From NCBI RefSeq assembly GCF_004919085.1, contig NZ_STGL01000014.1, forward strand, positions 1-42,716: 42,716 nt of DNA. Reading direction: 5' to 3'. Positions within the stretch are counted from its first letter, which is position 1. Each line of letters starts with the position of its first letter. Shown piece by piece: positions 1-7,188 of this stretch. The notes beneath the pieces are model-generated. The model was not told where the DNA came from, searched no databases, and worked only from the letters and a program-made list of their open reading frames with translations. This stretch comes from Nocardioides sp. GY 10127. Lineage in GTDB: Bacteria; Actinomycetota; Actinomycetes; Propionibacteriales; Nocardioidaceae. The position numbers were made by a program, and so were the translations under genes.

Positions 1-22
1 CCCACAGGACGCCCCCCTTAGA

Positions 23-73
23 TGCGGCTCGCGCTGCGTCAAGGTCTCGGGTCCTGCCGCAGCACGAGCCGCA
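23..73. other. Stem-loop A with conserved loop motif
   Basis: Positions 23-38 pair with 58-73 as a 16-bp stem with a single C/A mismatch. The 19-nt loop (39-57) contains GGTCTCGGGTCC at 43-54. The same 12-mer fills the loop of a second hairpin 120 bp further on, whose stem sequence is unrelated. The element lies beyond the last late gene. It could be a terminator for leftward transcripts, a structured RNA or a protein-binding site. Function unknown. Confidence 0.6.
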
Positions 74-148
74 GAGCACGACTGTACGGCCCTGCCGGGT
101 GATATGGAGCACAAGTCCGGGATTCATGGTCTCGGCCTTGGCCAGGGA

Positions 149-188
149 CCCGTGCGGTGTTCGGTCTCGGGTCCGTCCACCGCACGGG
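149..188. other. Stem-loop B with the same loop motif
   Basis: Positions 149-159 (CCCGTGCGGTG) and 178-188 form a perfect 11-bp inverted repeat. Its 18-nt loop carries GGTCTCGGGTCC at 163-174, identical to the loop core of the hairpin at 23-73. A third partial copy (GGTCTCGG, 128-135) lies between them without an obvious stem. No T-tract follows on either strand, so a classical Rho-independent terminator is not assured. Confidence 0.6.
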
Positions 189-231
189 CCTTGACCGCAA
201 CCTACCCAGATCCCGGCAGGACCCGCGGCGG

Positions 232-240
232 TTATCCACA
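232..240 (+). promoter_or_regulatory. DnaA-box-like 9-mer
   Basis: A perfect TTATCCACA match lies just beyond the stop codon of the 63-aa gene. A single box has little weight, but another perfect copy sits at 33805-33813 beside a repeat array. It could be chance. Confidence 0.25.
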
Positions 241-244
241 GGGC

Positions 245-436
245 TCAGGAGAGAACCGCGAACACCAGGAAGAACACCCCGACCACGGCCACTACGAACC
301 CGGCCAGGAGCAGCCAGAGGCACCCTGCGGCGAGCCTGTTCACCCGCTCGGCCGAGCGCCAGTAGCGGACCTCATCGGCTGTCCCGACGCGCTGCAGTGG
401 GCTGGCCGGCTGAGGGTCCGGCTCGGGGGCGTTCAC
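245..436 (-). CDS. Small single-pass membrane protein, possible moron
   Basis: This 63-aa protein is not recognised. It has a Pro-rich polar N-terminus, a basic stretch and one strongly hydrophobic segment (about residues 36-62) at the C-terminus, so it is probably an inner-membrane protein. It lies downstream of the late terminator at 481-523, outside the lysis operon. The GTG start has no Shine-Dalgarno sequence. Instead TAGCCT (443-448) precedes it by 6 nt, the leaderless arrangement seen at the lysogeny genes of this phage. Expression from the prophage, perhaps in superinfection exclusion, is an inference. It might instead be a late accessory lysis protein. Confidence 0.55.
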   Translation of the reverse strand: MNAPEPDPQPASPLQRVGTADEVRYWRSAERVNRLAAGCLWLLLAGFVVAVVGVFFLVFAVLS

Positions 437-442
437 GACGTC

Positions 443-448
443 AGGCTA
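443..448 (-). promoter_or_regulatory. Putative leaderless -10 element (TAGCCT)
   Basis: On the minus strand TAGCCT fits the actinobacterial TANNNT -10 pattern and ends 6 nt before the GTG at 436. No convincing -35 hexamer is visible. Confidence 0.35.
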
Positions 449-480
449 TCCCGGCCGCGAGCGCCGCGCCGGGGGAACGG

Positions 481-523
481 CGAAGGGCCCCCTCCCCGCT
501 GCGTGAGCGGAGAGGGGGCTTCG
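481..523 (-). terminator. Late-operon terminator hairpin
   Basis: CCGCT (496-500) pairs with AGCGG (506-510) across a 5-nt loop. The stem continues through 488-494 with 512-518 and on to the outer bases, with only a mismatch and a small bulge. It follows the stop codon of the holin-like gene and precedes a gene with its own start signals. There is no U-run, as is common in high-GC genomes. Confidence 0.65.
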
Positions 524-545
524 TTGCTGGACGGGGCCGCGAGGG

Positions 546-764
546 TCACTCCTCGGCGTCGTCCTCCGTGGTCGCGCTGGTGCTGGTGTTGCTGGCCGCG
601 GTGAGGCCGAGCGCGACGCCGACGTAGGTCAGCACGTCGGCCGCGGAGCCGGTGTCGATGCCGGCGACGGTCAGCGCGCCGACCACGATGCCGGCGAGGG
701 CGAACGCCAGGTAGACGTACTTGCGCGCCTTGGCGGGGATGACGTCGGTCAGGATGCTGCTCAT
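546..764 (-). CDS. Putative holin
   Basis: This 72-aa protein has two hydrophobic segments (about residues 16-36 and 43-58), a short basic N-terminal stretch (PAKARK) and an acidic, Ser/Thr-rich C-terminal tail. Size, topology and position directly after the endolysin gene, as last gene of the late operon, fit a class II-type holin that would release or activate the cell-wall hydrolase. No specific holin family is recognised, so the call rests on topology and context. A terminator hairpin follows at 481-523. Confidence 0.65.
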   Translation of the reverse strand: MSSILTDVIPAKARKYVYLAFALAGIVVGALTVAGIDTGSAADVLTYVGVALGLTAASNTSTSATTEDDAEE

Positions 765-766
765 GG

Positions 767-1660
767 TCAGGCCACCTCGAGGGCTCGGAGGGACTGGAGG
801 CCGCGCGTGCGGGCCGCCTTGCGTCGTGCGGTCAGGTCTGCGATCTCGTCACGCAACTCGTCGATCTGGTCGGCCAGGTCCATCGCGCGGAGCACTCGCT
901 TCGCGGCGGCCTTGGCCTCGTGGGGGCGGTCGCCGTCGCCGTCGTCGGCGAGCTTGGACAGCAGCGCCTCGGCCTTCTTCGGCTGGTCGCCCTTGAGGGC
1001 GGCGAGCGCGCGGGTGATGGTGGGGGTCTTCTTCGGCTTCGTGGAGACGGGCTTCCACACGCGCACGTCGTTGACGACGGGCGCCCAGTACGCCTCGGTG
1101 TAGCCCCATGCGTGGGCGAGGGTGTCGACCCGCACCTTGCCGTACTTGCCGCGGGGCCAGTCGGTCGAGAGGACCATGCCGCCGCCGAGCGAGGGGGCGA
1201 TGTGGCCGTACTGCGAGGACGGGCCCCACCAGTAGACGATCGCGCCGCGGGGGATCTTGTTGACGGCGGCGGGGTCGGAGAGGTTGACCTTGTGCGCGAC
1301 GCCGAGGGCCTTCGCGCCGGCCAGGGAGAGCTTCGCGGCGGCGTAGAGGCTGCCGACGTTGAAGTAGGAGCGGGTCTCGCGCAGGCAGTAGCCCGGAGTG
1401 ACGGAGCGGCCGTCACGGGCGTAGGAGACCGCGAGGGCCAGGGCGTCCTTCTTCGAGCGCACGTAGTCGGGGATCGCGCCGGGCCCGGAGTCGGCGACGG
1501 CGCCCATGCCCTCGTCGACGTCGTCCTGCCTGGCCTCGGGCTCGGGCGGCGGGCCGAAGTCGTCGGCGCCGAGGGTGGGCAGCGCCTCGGCGGCGGGGTC
1601 GAGGGTGCAGTCCTCGGCGGTGAGGATCAGGTCGGGGTCGATCTCGTCGGGTGCGAGCAT
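767..1660 (-). CDS. Putative endolysin (cysteine amidase/peptidase fold)
   Basis: This 297-aa protein starts at ATG 1660, preceded by AAGGAGA; the start overlaps the upstream stop as TGATG. Residues 1-60 are an acidic, Pro-rich leader without a signal peptide. Residues about 65-215 resemble a papain-like CHAP or NlpC/P60 domain: the likely nucleophile is Cys92 (PGYCLRE) and the likely general base His153 (QYGHIAPS), within a region rich in Trp, Tyr and Gly (IVYWWGPSSQYGHIA). The C-terminal 90 residues are charged and helical, with a coiled coil instead of a recognisable wall-binding repeat. It would cleave host peptidoglycan at lysis. The gene lies between membrane genes and the holin. The exact bond cut cannot be inferred. 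Confidence 0.7.
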   Translation of the reverse strand: MLAPDEIDPDLILTAEDCTLDPAAEALPTLGADDFGPPPEPEARQDDVDEGMGAVADSGPGAIPDYVRSKKDALALAVSYARDGRSVTPGYCLRETRSYFNVGSLYAAAKLSLAGAKALGVAHKVNLSDPAAVNKIPRGAIVYWWGPSSQYGHIAPSLGGGMVLSTDWPRGKYGKVRVDTLAHAWGYTEAYWAPVVNDVRVWKPVSTKPKKTPTITRALAALKGDQPKKAEALLSKLADDGDGDRPHEAKAAAKRVLRAMDLADQIDELRDEIADLTARRKAARTRGLQSLRALEVA

Positions 1661-2241
1661 CAGGTCTCCTTCGTGGGTGCGGGGGGTTCGGTGTCCGTCG
1701 GCATGGGCCGGCGGTGCTGGCTGCCCCGGGTGGGCAGCGGCGGGTCGAGCTCGGCGTCCTCGATGGCGTGGAGGGTGAGGAGCTCGTCGGGGGTCGCGGG
1801 GACCTCGCCGCCGAGGCGGAGGATCTCGTCGCGCAGCCGGGTGGCCCACCGGGCGATGGTCTTGGCGAGGCGCTTCCACTCCCCGACCTGGATGGTGAGG
1901 AGGTCGATGCGCTCGGACATGCGGACCATGTCGTCGCGGACCTGGCGGGCGACGGCGTCACGGTCTTCGCTGGCGCGCCGCTCGGCGAGGGCCCGGTCCT
2001 CTCGCTCCTGCTGCAGCTCGGTGCGGAGCAGCTTCACCTCGTCGCGGTAGGGCTGGAGGATGTCCTTCCACGCCTGGAGGGCGGAGTCCTGCGCGTCGAC
2101 GTCGCTGGTGCGGCGCGCGCCCTCACGGGACGCGGCGGCGGTGTACCGGGCGCCGCGGTAGGTGATGTAGGCGACCGCGATGGACCCCAGCAGACCGAGC
2201 GCGGTGACGAGGGTCTGCTGCCAGGGCTCGAGGCCGCTCAT
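1660..2241 (-). CDS. Membrane-anchored coiled-coil protein
   Basis: This 193-aa protein has one N-terminal transmembrane segment (about residues 9-27). A long charged helical region follows, probably a coiled coil (about 45-150), and the tail is Pro-rich. The architecture, and the position in the lysis cassette directly before the endolysin, recall i-spanin-like proteins. A classical spanin pair is not expected in a monoderm host, however, so it may instead organise holin or lysin. Family not recognised. Its stop overlaps the endolysin start. Confidence 0.6.
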   Translation of the reverse strand: MSGLEPWQQTLVTALGLLGSIAVAYITYRGARYTAAASREGARRTSDVDAQDSALQAWKDILQPYRDEVKLLRTELQQEREDRALAERRASEDRDAVARQVRDDMVRMSERIDLLTIQVGEWKRLAKTIARWATRLRDEILRLGGEVPATPDELLTLHAIEDAELDPPLPTRGSQHRRPMPTDTEPPAPTKET

Positions 2242-2771
2242 GCGTCACCGGCCGGGGACTGGGCGGCGGCCGGGTCGGCGGTGGGGTCGACCGCGAGGGT
2301 GGGGTCGGCCGGCGGGATGGGCAGCGGGTCGGGGTTCGGCCAGCCGGCGACGACGCCGAGCATGAGGGAGGTGGTGCCCCAGATGGTGGCGGCGTACCAG
2401 CCGTCAGGGTCGCCCACGGGGTGGCTGGTCATGCCGGTGTGCTGCAGCAGCGGGGAGACGAGCGCGATGACCCATGCGGCGATGAAGCTCAGCGACTTCG
2501 CGGCGGGCATGAGGTAGAGGGCGAGGTGGCCGAGGCCGTCATCGTGGCCCTTCCCGCGGAGCCCGACGCCGATCGCGACGGCCCCGGTGACCCACCATCC
2601 GACGGCGAGGACCCAGGTGGGGAGGATCTGGGTCAGGACCCAGGGCCGGTCGACCTGCCGGTCGATGGAGGCGCCGGCGCCGAGGACGATCCAGGCGGAC
2701 CCGACCATCACGAGCCACAGGGCCCGCCAGCCGAGGCGGTCGGCGAGCTCGTCGACGCGGGGCCCCATCAC
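2238..2771 (-). CDS. Polytopic membrane protein of the lysis cassette
   Basis: This 177-aa protein has about four hydrophobic segments (near residues 17-35, 48-70, 82-105 and 128-144) and an Asp/Pro-rich cytoplasmic-type tail. It overlaps both neighbours by 4 nt (ATGA), so translation is coupled. Proteins of this type sit beside actinophage lysins, where they may assist membrane permeabilisation or regulate holins. No specific function can be assigned. Confidence 0.6.
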   Translation of the reverse strand: MMGPRVDELADRLGWRALWLVMVGSAWIVLGAGASIDRQVDRPWVLTQILPTWVLAVGWWVTGAVAIGVGLRGKGHDDGLGHLALYLMPAAKSLSFIAAWVIALVSPLLQHTGMTSHPVGDPDGWYAATIWGTTSLMLGVVAGWPNPDPLPIPPADPTLAVDPTADPAAAQSPAGDA

Positions 2772-3157
2772 TGCTCACGCCCGATGAGGGCGACCATCTC
2801 GGTCCACGCGAGGTAGGCCAGGAGCCCGGGGAACGCCCAGGCGGTGAAGGTGGCGTCGCCTGTGACCGCGCCGACGACGAGGGTGCCGGACCACAGGCCG
2901 AGCCACACGAGGAGCAGCGCGAGGCCGGCGGTGTAGCCGCCGCGCAGGTGCATGGCCAGCGCGGTGGCGAGGGTCCCGGCGATCACGCAGAACCCCGCGC
3001 CCCACATCGCCGCAGGGAAGAACGGGAAGCTGGGCAGCCCGGCGAGGCGGTGGCCGGGGTCGGTGACGTAGACGACGCCGACGACAGCGGCGAAGGCGGC
3101 CCAGGCGGGGAGCCGGAGCCGGGCGGACATGGTGACGTGGTCGCGGTCGAGCGGCAC
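2768..3157 (-). CDS. Polytopic membrane protein, first gene of the lysis cassette
   Basis: This protein of about 129 aa has three or four hydrophobic segments. I prefer GTG 3157 because AGGGAGG lies 5 nt upstream; an in-frame ATG at 3187 would run into the hairpin at 3191-3224 and lacks a ribosome site. It resembles the small multi-pass proteins commonly found with actinophage holins and could be a holin or antiholin partner. Function unproven. Confidence 0.55.
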   Translation of the reverse strand: MPLDRDHVTMSARLRLPAWAAFAAVVGVVYVTDPGHRLAGLPSFPFFPAAMWGAGFCVIAGTLATALAMHLRGGYTAGLALLLVWLGLWSGTLVVGAVTGDATFTAWAFPGLLAYLAWTEMVALIGREQ

Positions 3158-3190
3158 GGGGGCCTCCCTGGTTGGGGTCGGGGGCATGGC

Positions 3191-3224
3191 GAAGCCCCGC
3201 CGGCTGGGGGCCGTGCGGGGCTTC
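3191..3224. terminator. Terminator-like hairpin between moron and lysis genes
   Basis: GAAGCCCCGC (3191-3200) and its exact reverse complement (3215-3224) form a perfect 10-bp stem with a 14-nt loop. It lies between the start of the lysis cassette and the plus-strand promoter at 3297-3326. It may insulate the two transcription units or attenuate late read-through into the lysis genes. There is no U-tract. Confidence 0.55.
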
Positions 3225-3296
3225 GTGGTGGTGCAGATTCAGGTGTGGCGGGCGAGCATCTGGATCGGCTCAGTCCCGGCCGTCCGTGGCGAGGGC

Positions 3297-3326
3297 AGGA
3301 CAGGGCGTTCCAGGTTGGCCTAGGCT
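3297..3326 (+). promoter_or_regulatory. Promoter of the surface-glycan cassette
   Basis: AGGACA (3297-3302), matching four of six -35 consensus bases, lies 18 bp before TAGGCT (3321-3326), an actinobacterial TANNNT -10. The -10 ends 6 nt before the GTG at 3333, implying a leaderless mRNA. It is independent of the phage late promoter and could fire in the lysogen. Confidence 0.5.
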
Positions 3327-3332
3327 CCCCGG

Positions 3333-3509
3333 GTGACCTCGCGACTGGCGCTCGACATCAGCCTCACCTTCGGCACGATCCTCTTCGGCGCCCTGCTAGT
3401 CATCTCGATTGTCACCAATGACCCAGCCGCCACATACGACGCCGTTCTGAGCGGCGCCTGCGGGCTCCTTCTGTGGAGGCGGCTTTCCGAGCGCGGACGC
3501 GTGCAGTGA
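3333..3509 (+). CDS. Small two-TM protein heading the moron operon
   Basis: This 58-aa protein starts at GTG 3333, only 6 nt after a -10 box, hence leaderless. It has two hydrophobic stretches (about residues 6-26 and 36-49), separated by a short polar loop, and an Arg-rich end. Its TGA overlaps the GTG of the next gene (GTGA, 3506-3509), so the two are probably co-translated. It may be a small partner or stabiliser of the following polymerase-like membrane protein. Family not recognised. Confidence 0.55.
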   Translation: MTSRLALDISLTFGTILFGALLVISIVTNDPAATYDAVLSGACGLLLWRRLSERGRVQ

Positions 3510-4819
3510 CCATCGCCTACGCCACACCCAGGTCAGCGGCGAGGCGCTCCGCAAGCGAGCGCCGGGCCATGAGGTCGGCAGCCGGACTCCTGGTGCTCCT
3601 CTGCACCATGCCCCTGCTGTGGCAGCAGCTCGCGGCAACGCCCGTTGGGTCGATCAGGTACTTCCACCTCGGCGCCTTGGCAATGCTGGCTATCGCACGG
3701 CCCATCCAGGGCATCTACTTCGCCCTCTGGGGGCGAATCCTGCCTGCCGCCGTAGCCGTGGTCGTACACACCATCCTCATGACGCTGTCCGCGATGGCCT
3801 GGGCCGGCTACTGGCCGGACCCGATCCAGAACGCGCTGTACGCACTCCTCGGCATCTTCGCCGGCGCCTGCTTCTTCACCGCGCTCACGGAGGCGCCGGC
3901 GAGGCGGCTCATGGCGATGGCCTCGCCAGCGGTTACTACGACGTTCGTGCTCGCTTTCGGTCAGGCCATCATCGCTGCTGGGCTGAACCCGATCAGCGTC
4001 TATCGAGCTGCCCTCGCGGGGGACCGACAGATCCTCCTCTTTGCGCTCTACCGGGGAGCTTTCTCGTCCGGGGGTGGCGAAGAGGTCTTGTCGATGACCC
4101 GGCACGAGATGTACGGGGCCCTGTTCATCGCCGCCTGTGTCAGCGGGATGACCATCTGGTCTCTTCGTAGCGCGCTGACGAGGGCTGTCGTAGTCGCATC
4201 CCAGCTCATCACCCTCGCCCTGATCGCGACCTCGCTGTCGCGATCGGTGATGATCGCCGTGGCGATCACTGGGATGGTGGCTGCGGCTGGGCTCCTCGGC
4301 CGCATAAAGGTTCCGATAGCGGTGGCTGCTCTCGCGGGGGTGGCGGTGCTCGCGTTCCCCCTCTACGCACCAGCATTGCAGCAACTCGTGCTGGACCACT
4401 TCTTGGACGACACGACGAGCTACGAGGGCCGCGCCGGCTCCTGGTCGGCCTTTTCTCAGCCGGACATCTGGAACCGCCTATTCTTCGGCGGCGGCCCGCT
4501 GACGATCTCGACCCACACGATGGTCGGAGACGCCGCACTCCGCGGGGGCCTGCTGGCCGCGGTGGCTGCTGTCGTGTTCTGCCTGACGCTGATACGCCGC
4601 TGGTTCTCGGCGCTCGGGCTGGTCATGGCGGGCGACTCGGCCGCGATCGGGTGCGCTGGGGCGCTGGGCATCGCGCTGGTGCGGTGCTTCACCTCGGGCG
4701 GCGGGTTCCTTGCCTTCGCGCAGTGGCAGGCGATCGGGATGGGCATCGCCTTCCTGCTGTGGCGCGAGACCTCAAGGCGTCAGTCAGCAATCCAGACCCA
4801 GGTGGGCGCGGCCGAGTAG
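3506..4819 (+). CDS. O-antigen polymerase/ligase-like membrane protein (lysogenic-conversion moron)
   Basis: This 437-aa integral membrane protein has about 10-12 hydrophobic segments. I place the start at GTG 3506, overlapping the previous stop; an ATG at 3473 lies inside the preceding gene. Short polar loops and a larger extracytoplasmic region are typical of Wzy/WaaL-type enzymes, as is the late segment with an Arg, a Trp, FFGGGP and LRGGLLAA before the last helices. Such proteins polymerise or ligate surface polysaccharide repeat units. The gene is antisense to all its late-region neighbours, has its own promoter and overlaps the 3' end of the tail-spike gene by 40 bp. More T- and A-ending codons than in virion genes suggest recent acquisition. 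A role in altering the phage receptor is inferred; the general family call is fairly secure. Confidence 0.7.
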   Translation: MTIAYATPRSAARRSASERRAMRSAAGLLVLLCTMPLLWQQLAATPVGSIRYFHLGALAMLAIARPIQGIYFALWGRILPAAVAVVVHTILMTLSAMAWAGYWPDPIQNALYALLGIFAGACFFTALTEAPARRLMAMASPAVTTTFVLAFGQAIIAAGLNPISVYRAALAGDRQILLFALYRGAFSSGGGEEVLSMTRHEMYGALFIAACVSGMTIWSLRSALTRAVVVASQLITLALIATSLSRSVMIAVAITGMVAAAGLLGRIKVPIAVAALAGVAVLAFPLYAPALQQLVLDHFLDDTTSYEGRAGSWSAFSQPDIWNRLFFGGGPLTISTHTMVGDAALRGGLLAAVAAVVFCLTLIRRWFSALGLVMAGDSAAIGCAGALGIALVRCFTSGGGFLAFAQWQAIGMGIAFLLWRETSRRQSAIQTQVGAAE

Positions 4820-6711
4820 GTGAGCATGATCGTCTGCCCGGCCGGGACTCGGACGGTTCCAGAAGTCAGGTTGGTGATCGTCCCGCCCACGCGGATCACC
4901 GTCACGGTCCCGCCCGTGACGGTGACGGTGCAGTCGTAGCCCGAGGTGTTCGTGTAGGCGACTCCGGTGGCGGGCATGGTCGGAGTCGTCACGGCCCCTC
5001 GGGGGTTGTGGCCGAGGTTCCCTCGGATCACAGCGTCGGTGGACAGGTTGTTGACTCGCCCCGTGCTCGCCGTGGTGAACGCGGTGAAGTCGTTGCCAAC
5101 GACCGCGCTCTTGGTTGAGCTCGAGCCGATCCGTGCGGCCTTCGCGGTGGTTGCGCCACTCACCTCGGACATGACCGTGCGCACCACGCTCGCTCCCGCC
5201 ACGGCGTTCAGGTTTACGCCGTACCCGCCATCCGGCACGCCGACGATGCGGGTGCCATCGACTGTCACGTCGGCAGCGGCGTTGGCGCCACCGCCCGTGC
5301 CGACCGTGACGCCGCCGCCAGTGGTCCCCGTGGCGTCGACTCTGCCGCCCAGGACCCGAGCGGTCGTGACGCTGGCGAGGTCGATGACGCTCGTGGCGCC
5401 TGTCGCTGCACGCATGTCAGGCTTCTCGAAGGTGATGTCGGAGCAGGACCCAACCACGCTCACGGTGGCCGTCGTTCCGGCGGGGTTGGTGACGCGCGTC
5501 CGCTTGAAGTCGACGTTCTTCACAGCGCCGACGGATGCATAGGTGGCGTTGTCCCGCTTGACGAGGATGTCCTGCGCTGCGGCCGTTGCGCCGGTGAGGT
5601 CGACGGAGACGCTATCGAACTGGATTCCGTCGATGTCGCCAGTGGAGTCATCGTTCTCGACGACGAGGCCACGGTTTGCGGCGCGGCCCTTGATGTTGCG
5701 GAAGCTGGAGTCGATGATGGAGCAGGTCATCCCGCCGATGTCGCTGGGGTCAAGGATCACGGCGGCGGCGAGGCGCGCGGCGCTGGAGACGCCGGTGCAC
5801 TGCTCGTAGGAGCCCCGGCGGATCGTCATGTCGTACAGGGGGTCAGTGCTCAGGCCCACCGGGACGAACTGGAACACGTCGTCACCGGACTCGATGTGGC
5901 AGCCAAGCGCCTTGAAGTCGTCGCCGCCGACGAAGCGGATTCCGCCGCATCCTGTGGTGGCGGCAGAGTTGAGGGCCCACAGGTGCCGGGCGGATACCCG
6001 GTCACCAGCGAGGAGAAATGCCTGCCCTCCCGCCCAGGTGTCAACAGTGAAGCCCTCGAGCACCAGGTCGTCTGCGTACAGGCAGAAGACCTTGCCCGTG
6101 GCCGAAAGAGAGGCCCCCTGCACTCGCCCGAGACCGTGCATCCTCACGCCGGTCATCGCGCTAGCGAAATCCCGGTTGCGGATGAAGGCTTCTGTAGACC
6201 CTGAGCCCGCTGCGAAGTCCTTGAGCAAGGTGGCGGTCGGGTTGGCCCACCACAGGTCAAGCCCGTCGTCGACCAGCAGAGACTCGGTGCATCGGTAGGT
6301 GCGCGTCAGGGCGACCGGGGCGCCGGAGTCCCAGGCGGCCTGCACGGCGTCGGTGTCGTCGGTCGTGCCGTCGCCGACCGCTCCGAACGCCTCGGGGGTG
6401 GTCATCCGGGGGGTGGTCTTCGCCAGGGCCACCGACACGGGGGAGGTGTCGTCGTCGACGGCCGCCGCATTAGAGGCCGACAGAGCCGTTTCGGTCAGGC
6501 GGTCGGGGACCTGCTCCTCGGGCAGCTTGCCGTCCTCGAGGTCGGCCTTCGTGCCGAGCAGCGCGCCGGCCGGGGTGTCAGGGTTCGCGAGGCCGCCGGG
6601 CGTGATGCCCTGCTCCTGGAGCCAGTCGGCGAGGGCCTGGAGGTCGGCCTGGGGACGGAACGGGTCGCCGAGCTCGGGGTAGGGGACGCCGTCGGTGGTG
6701 GTCGATGCCAC
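4780..6711 (-). CDS. Tail spike with pectate-lyase-like beta-helix
   Basis: This 643-aa protein has an N-terminal attachment module (residues 1-35, with PYPE and DLQALA) closely similar to that of the Gly-rich fibre upstream. A linker (to about 105) leads to the motif AFGAVGDGTTDDTDAVQAAW, characteristic of Pectate_lyase_3 tail spikes. The remaining 500 residues are rich in G, T, V and D with the periodicity of a right-handed parallel beta-helix, ending in a small beta-rich tip. Such spikes bind or cut surface polysaccharide. Whether this one is catalytic cannot be read from the sequence. It lies beside a polysaccharide-polymerase-like gene, which supports a glycan receptor. Confidence 0.8.
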   Translation of the reverse strand: MASTTTDGVPYPELGDPFRPQADLQALADWLQEQGITPGGLANPDTPAGALLGTKADLEDGKLPEEQVPDRLTETALSASNAAAVDDDTSPVSVALAKTTPRMTTPEAFGAVGDGTTDDTDAVQAAWDSGAPVALTRTYRCTESLLVDDGLDLWWANPTATLLKDFAAGSGSTEAFIRNRDFASAMTGVRMHGLGRVQGASLSATGKVFCLYADDLVLEGFTVDTWAGGQAFLLAGDRVSARHLWALNSAATTGCGGIRFVGGDDFKALGCHIESGDDVFQFVPVGLSTDPLYDMTIRRGSYEQCTGVSSAARLAAAVILDPSDIGGMTCSIIDSSFRNIKGRAANRGLVVENDDSTGDIDGIQFDSVSVDLTGATAAAQDILVKRDNATYASVGAVKNVDFKRTRVTNPAGTTATVSVVGSCSDITFEKPDMRAATGATSVIDLASVTTARVLGGRVDATGTTGGGVTVGTGGGANAAADVTVDGTRIVGVPDGGYGVNLNAVAGASVVRTVMSEVSGATTAKAARIGSSSTKSAVVGNDFTAFTTASTGRVNNLSTDAVIRGNLGHNPRGAVTTPTMPATGVAYTNTSGYDCTVTVTGGTVTVIRVGGTITNLTSGTVRVPAGQTIMLTYSAAPTWVWIAD

Positions 6712-6736
6712 GGGGGTGCTCCTTCGCGCGGGGCCG

Positions 6737-6892
6737 TCAGGCCGTGGTGGTGGGGGTCTGGCCGGCCGCGATGGCGGCGTCGTACTCGGCCTGGTCGATC
6801 AGGCCGCGGTCGAGGCAGATGTCGAGCTGCTCGGTGGTGGAGGCGCCGGCGGCGTACCGGTCGAGGTAGCGGGCGCCGAGTGCGGTGGCCAT
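6737..6892 (-). CDS. XkdX-like short tail protein
   Basis: This 51-aa protein begins at ATG 6892, overlapping the upstream stop (TGATG). The pattern of a Tyr-rich helix followed by 'RGLIDQAEYDAAI' resembles the XkdX family, very short proteins encoded just after tail-fibre assembly genes in PBSX-like phages. Role unknown, possibly fibre assembly. Confidence 0.55.
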   Translation of the reverse strand: MATALGARYLDRYAAGASTTEQLDICLDRGLIDQAEYDAAIAAGQTPTTTA

Positions 6893-7176
6893 CAGGACTC
6901 CTGCGGGGTCAGGGCGAGGATCAGGTCTGCGAGCTCGTCGATCTGGGCCTGGAAGCCAGGCACCGCGATGACGCCCGGCAGGCCGGGCATGTCGGGGGCC
7001 TGGATGACGGGCAGCTCCGGCCGGGTGAAGACGCCATCGACCTGAGTCCACCCAGGTGCGATGGCCTCGTCGGTGACGAGGAGGGTGAGGCCCTCGGGCG
7101 GGGTGTAGGTCGAAGCGTCGTCGATCTCGATGACGTTGGCCACGTAGCCGGTTTCGTCGATCAGGGCTGCACGCAC
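6892..7176 (-). CDS. Tail-fibre-associated protein
   Basis: This 94-aa protein starts with 'DETGYVANVIEI', a beginning common to small fibre-assembly and tail-tip proteins. It then has a Pro-rich middle with 'APGWTQVDGVF' and a C-terminal helix. It lies between the Gly-rich fibre and the XkdX-like gene. A fibre chaperone or minor tail role is inferred from position. Confidence 0.55.
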   Translation of the reverse strand: MRAALIDETGYVANVIEIDDASTYTPPEGLTLLVTDEAIAPGWTQVDGVFTRPELPVIQAPDMPGLPGVIAVPGFQAQIDELADLILALTPQES

Positions 7177-7188
7177 GAGCTGTTCCTC

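Noticed and set aside
43..73. Resemblance of GGTCTCGGGTCC to a tRNA T-arm
   Set aside because: No TTC in the loop, no anticodon arm or acceptor stem in register, and no CCA end; it does not fold as a tRNA.
920..2050. Long plus-strand reading frames antisense to the lysis genes, with many others elsewhere (for example 12817-15198 and 15858-17501)
   Set aside because: They have the Gly/Val/Asp/Arg-biased, low-complexity composition of antisense frames in high-GC DNA. They lie opposite recognisable genes and lack ribosome sites.
3473..3505. ATG 3473 as start of the polymerase-like gene
   Set aside because: It lies inside the 58-aa gene. GTG 3506 overlaps that gene's stop as GTGA, and the extra 11 residues are not hydrophobic or conserved-looking.
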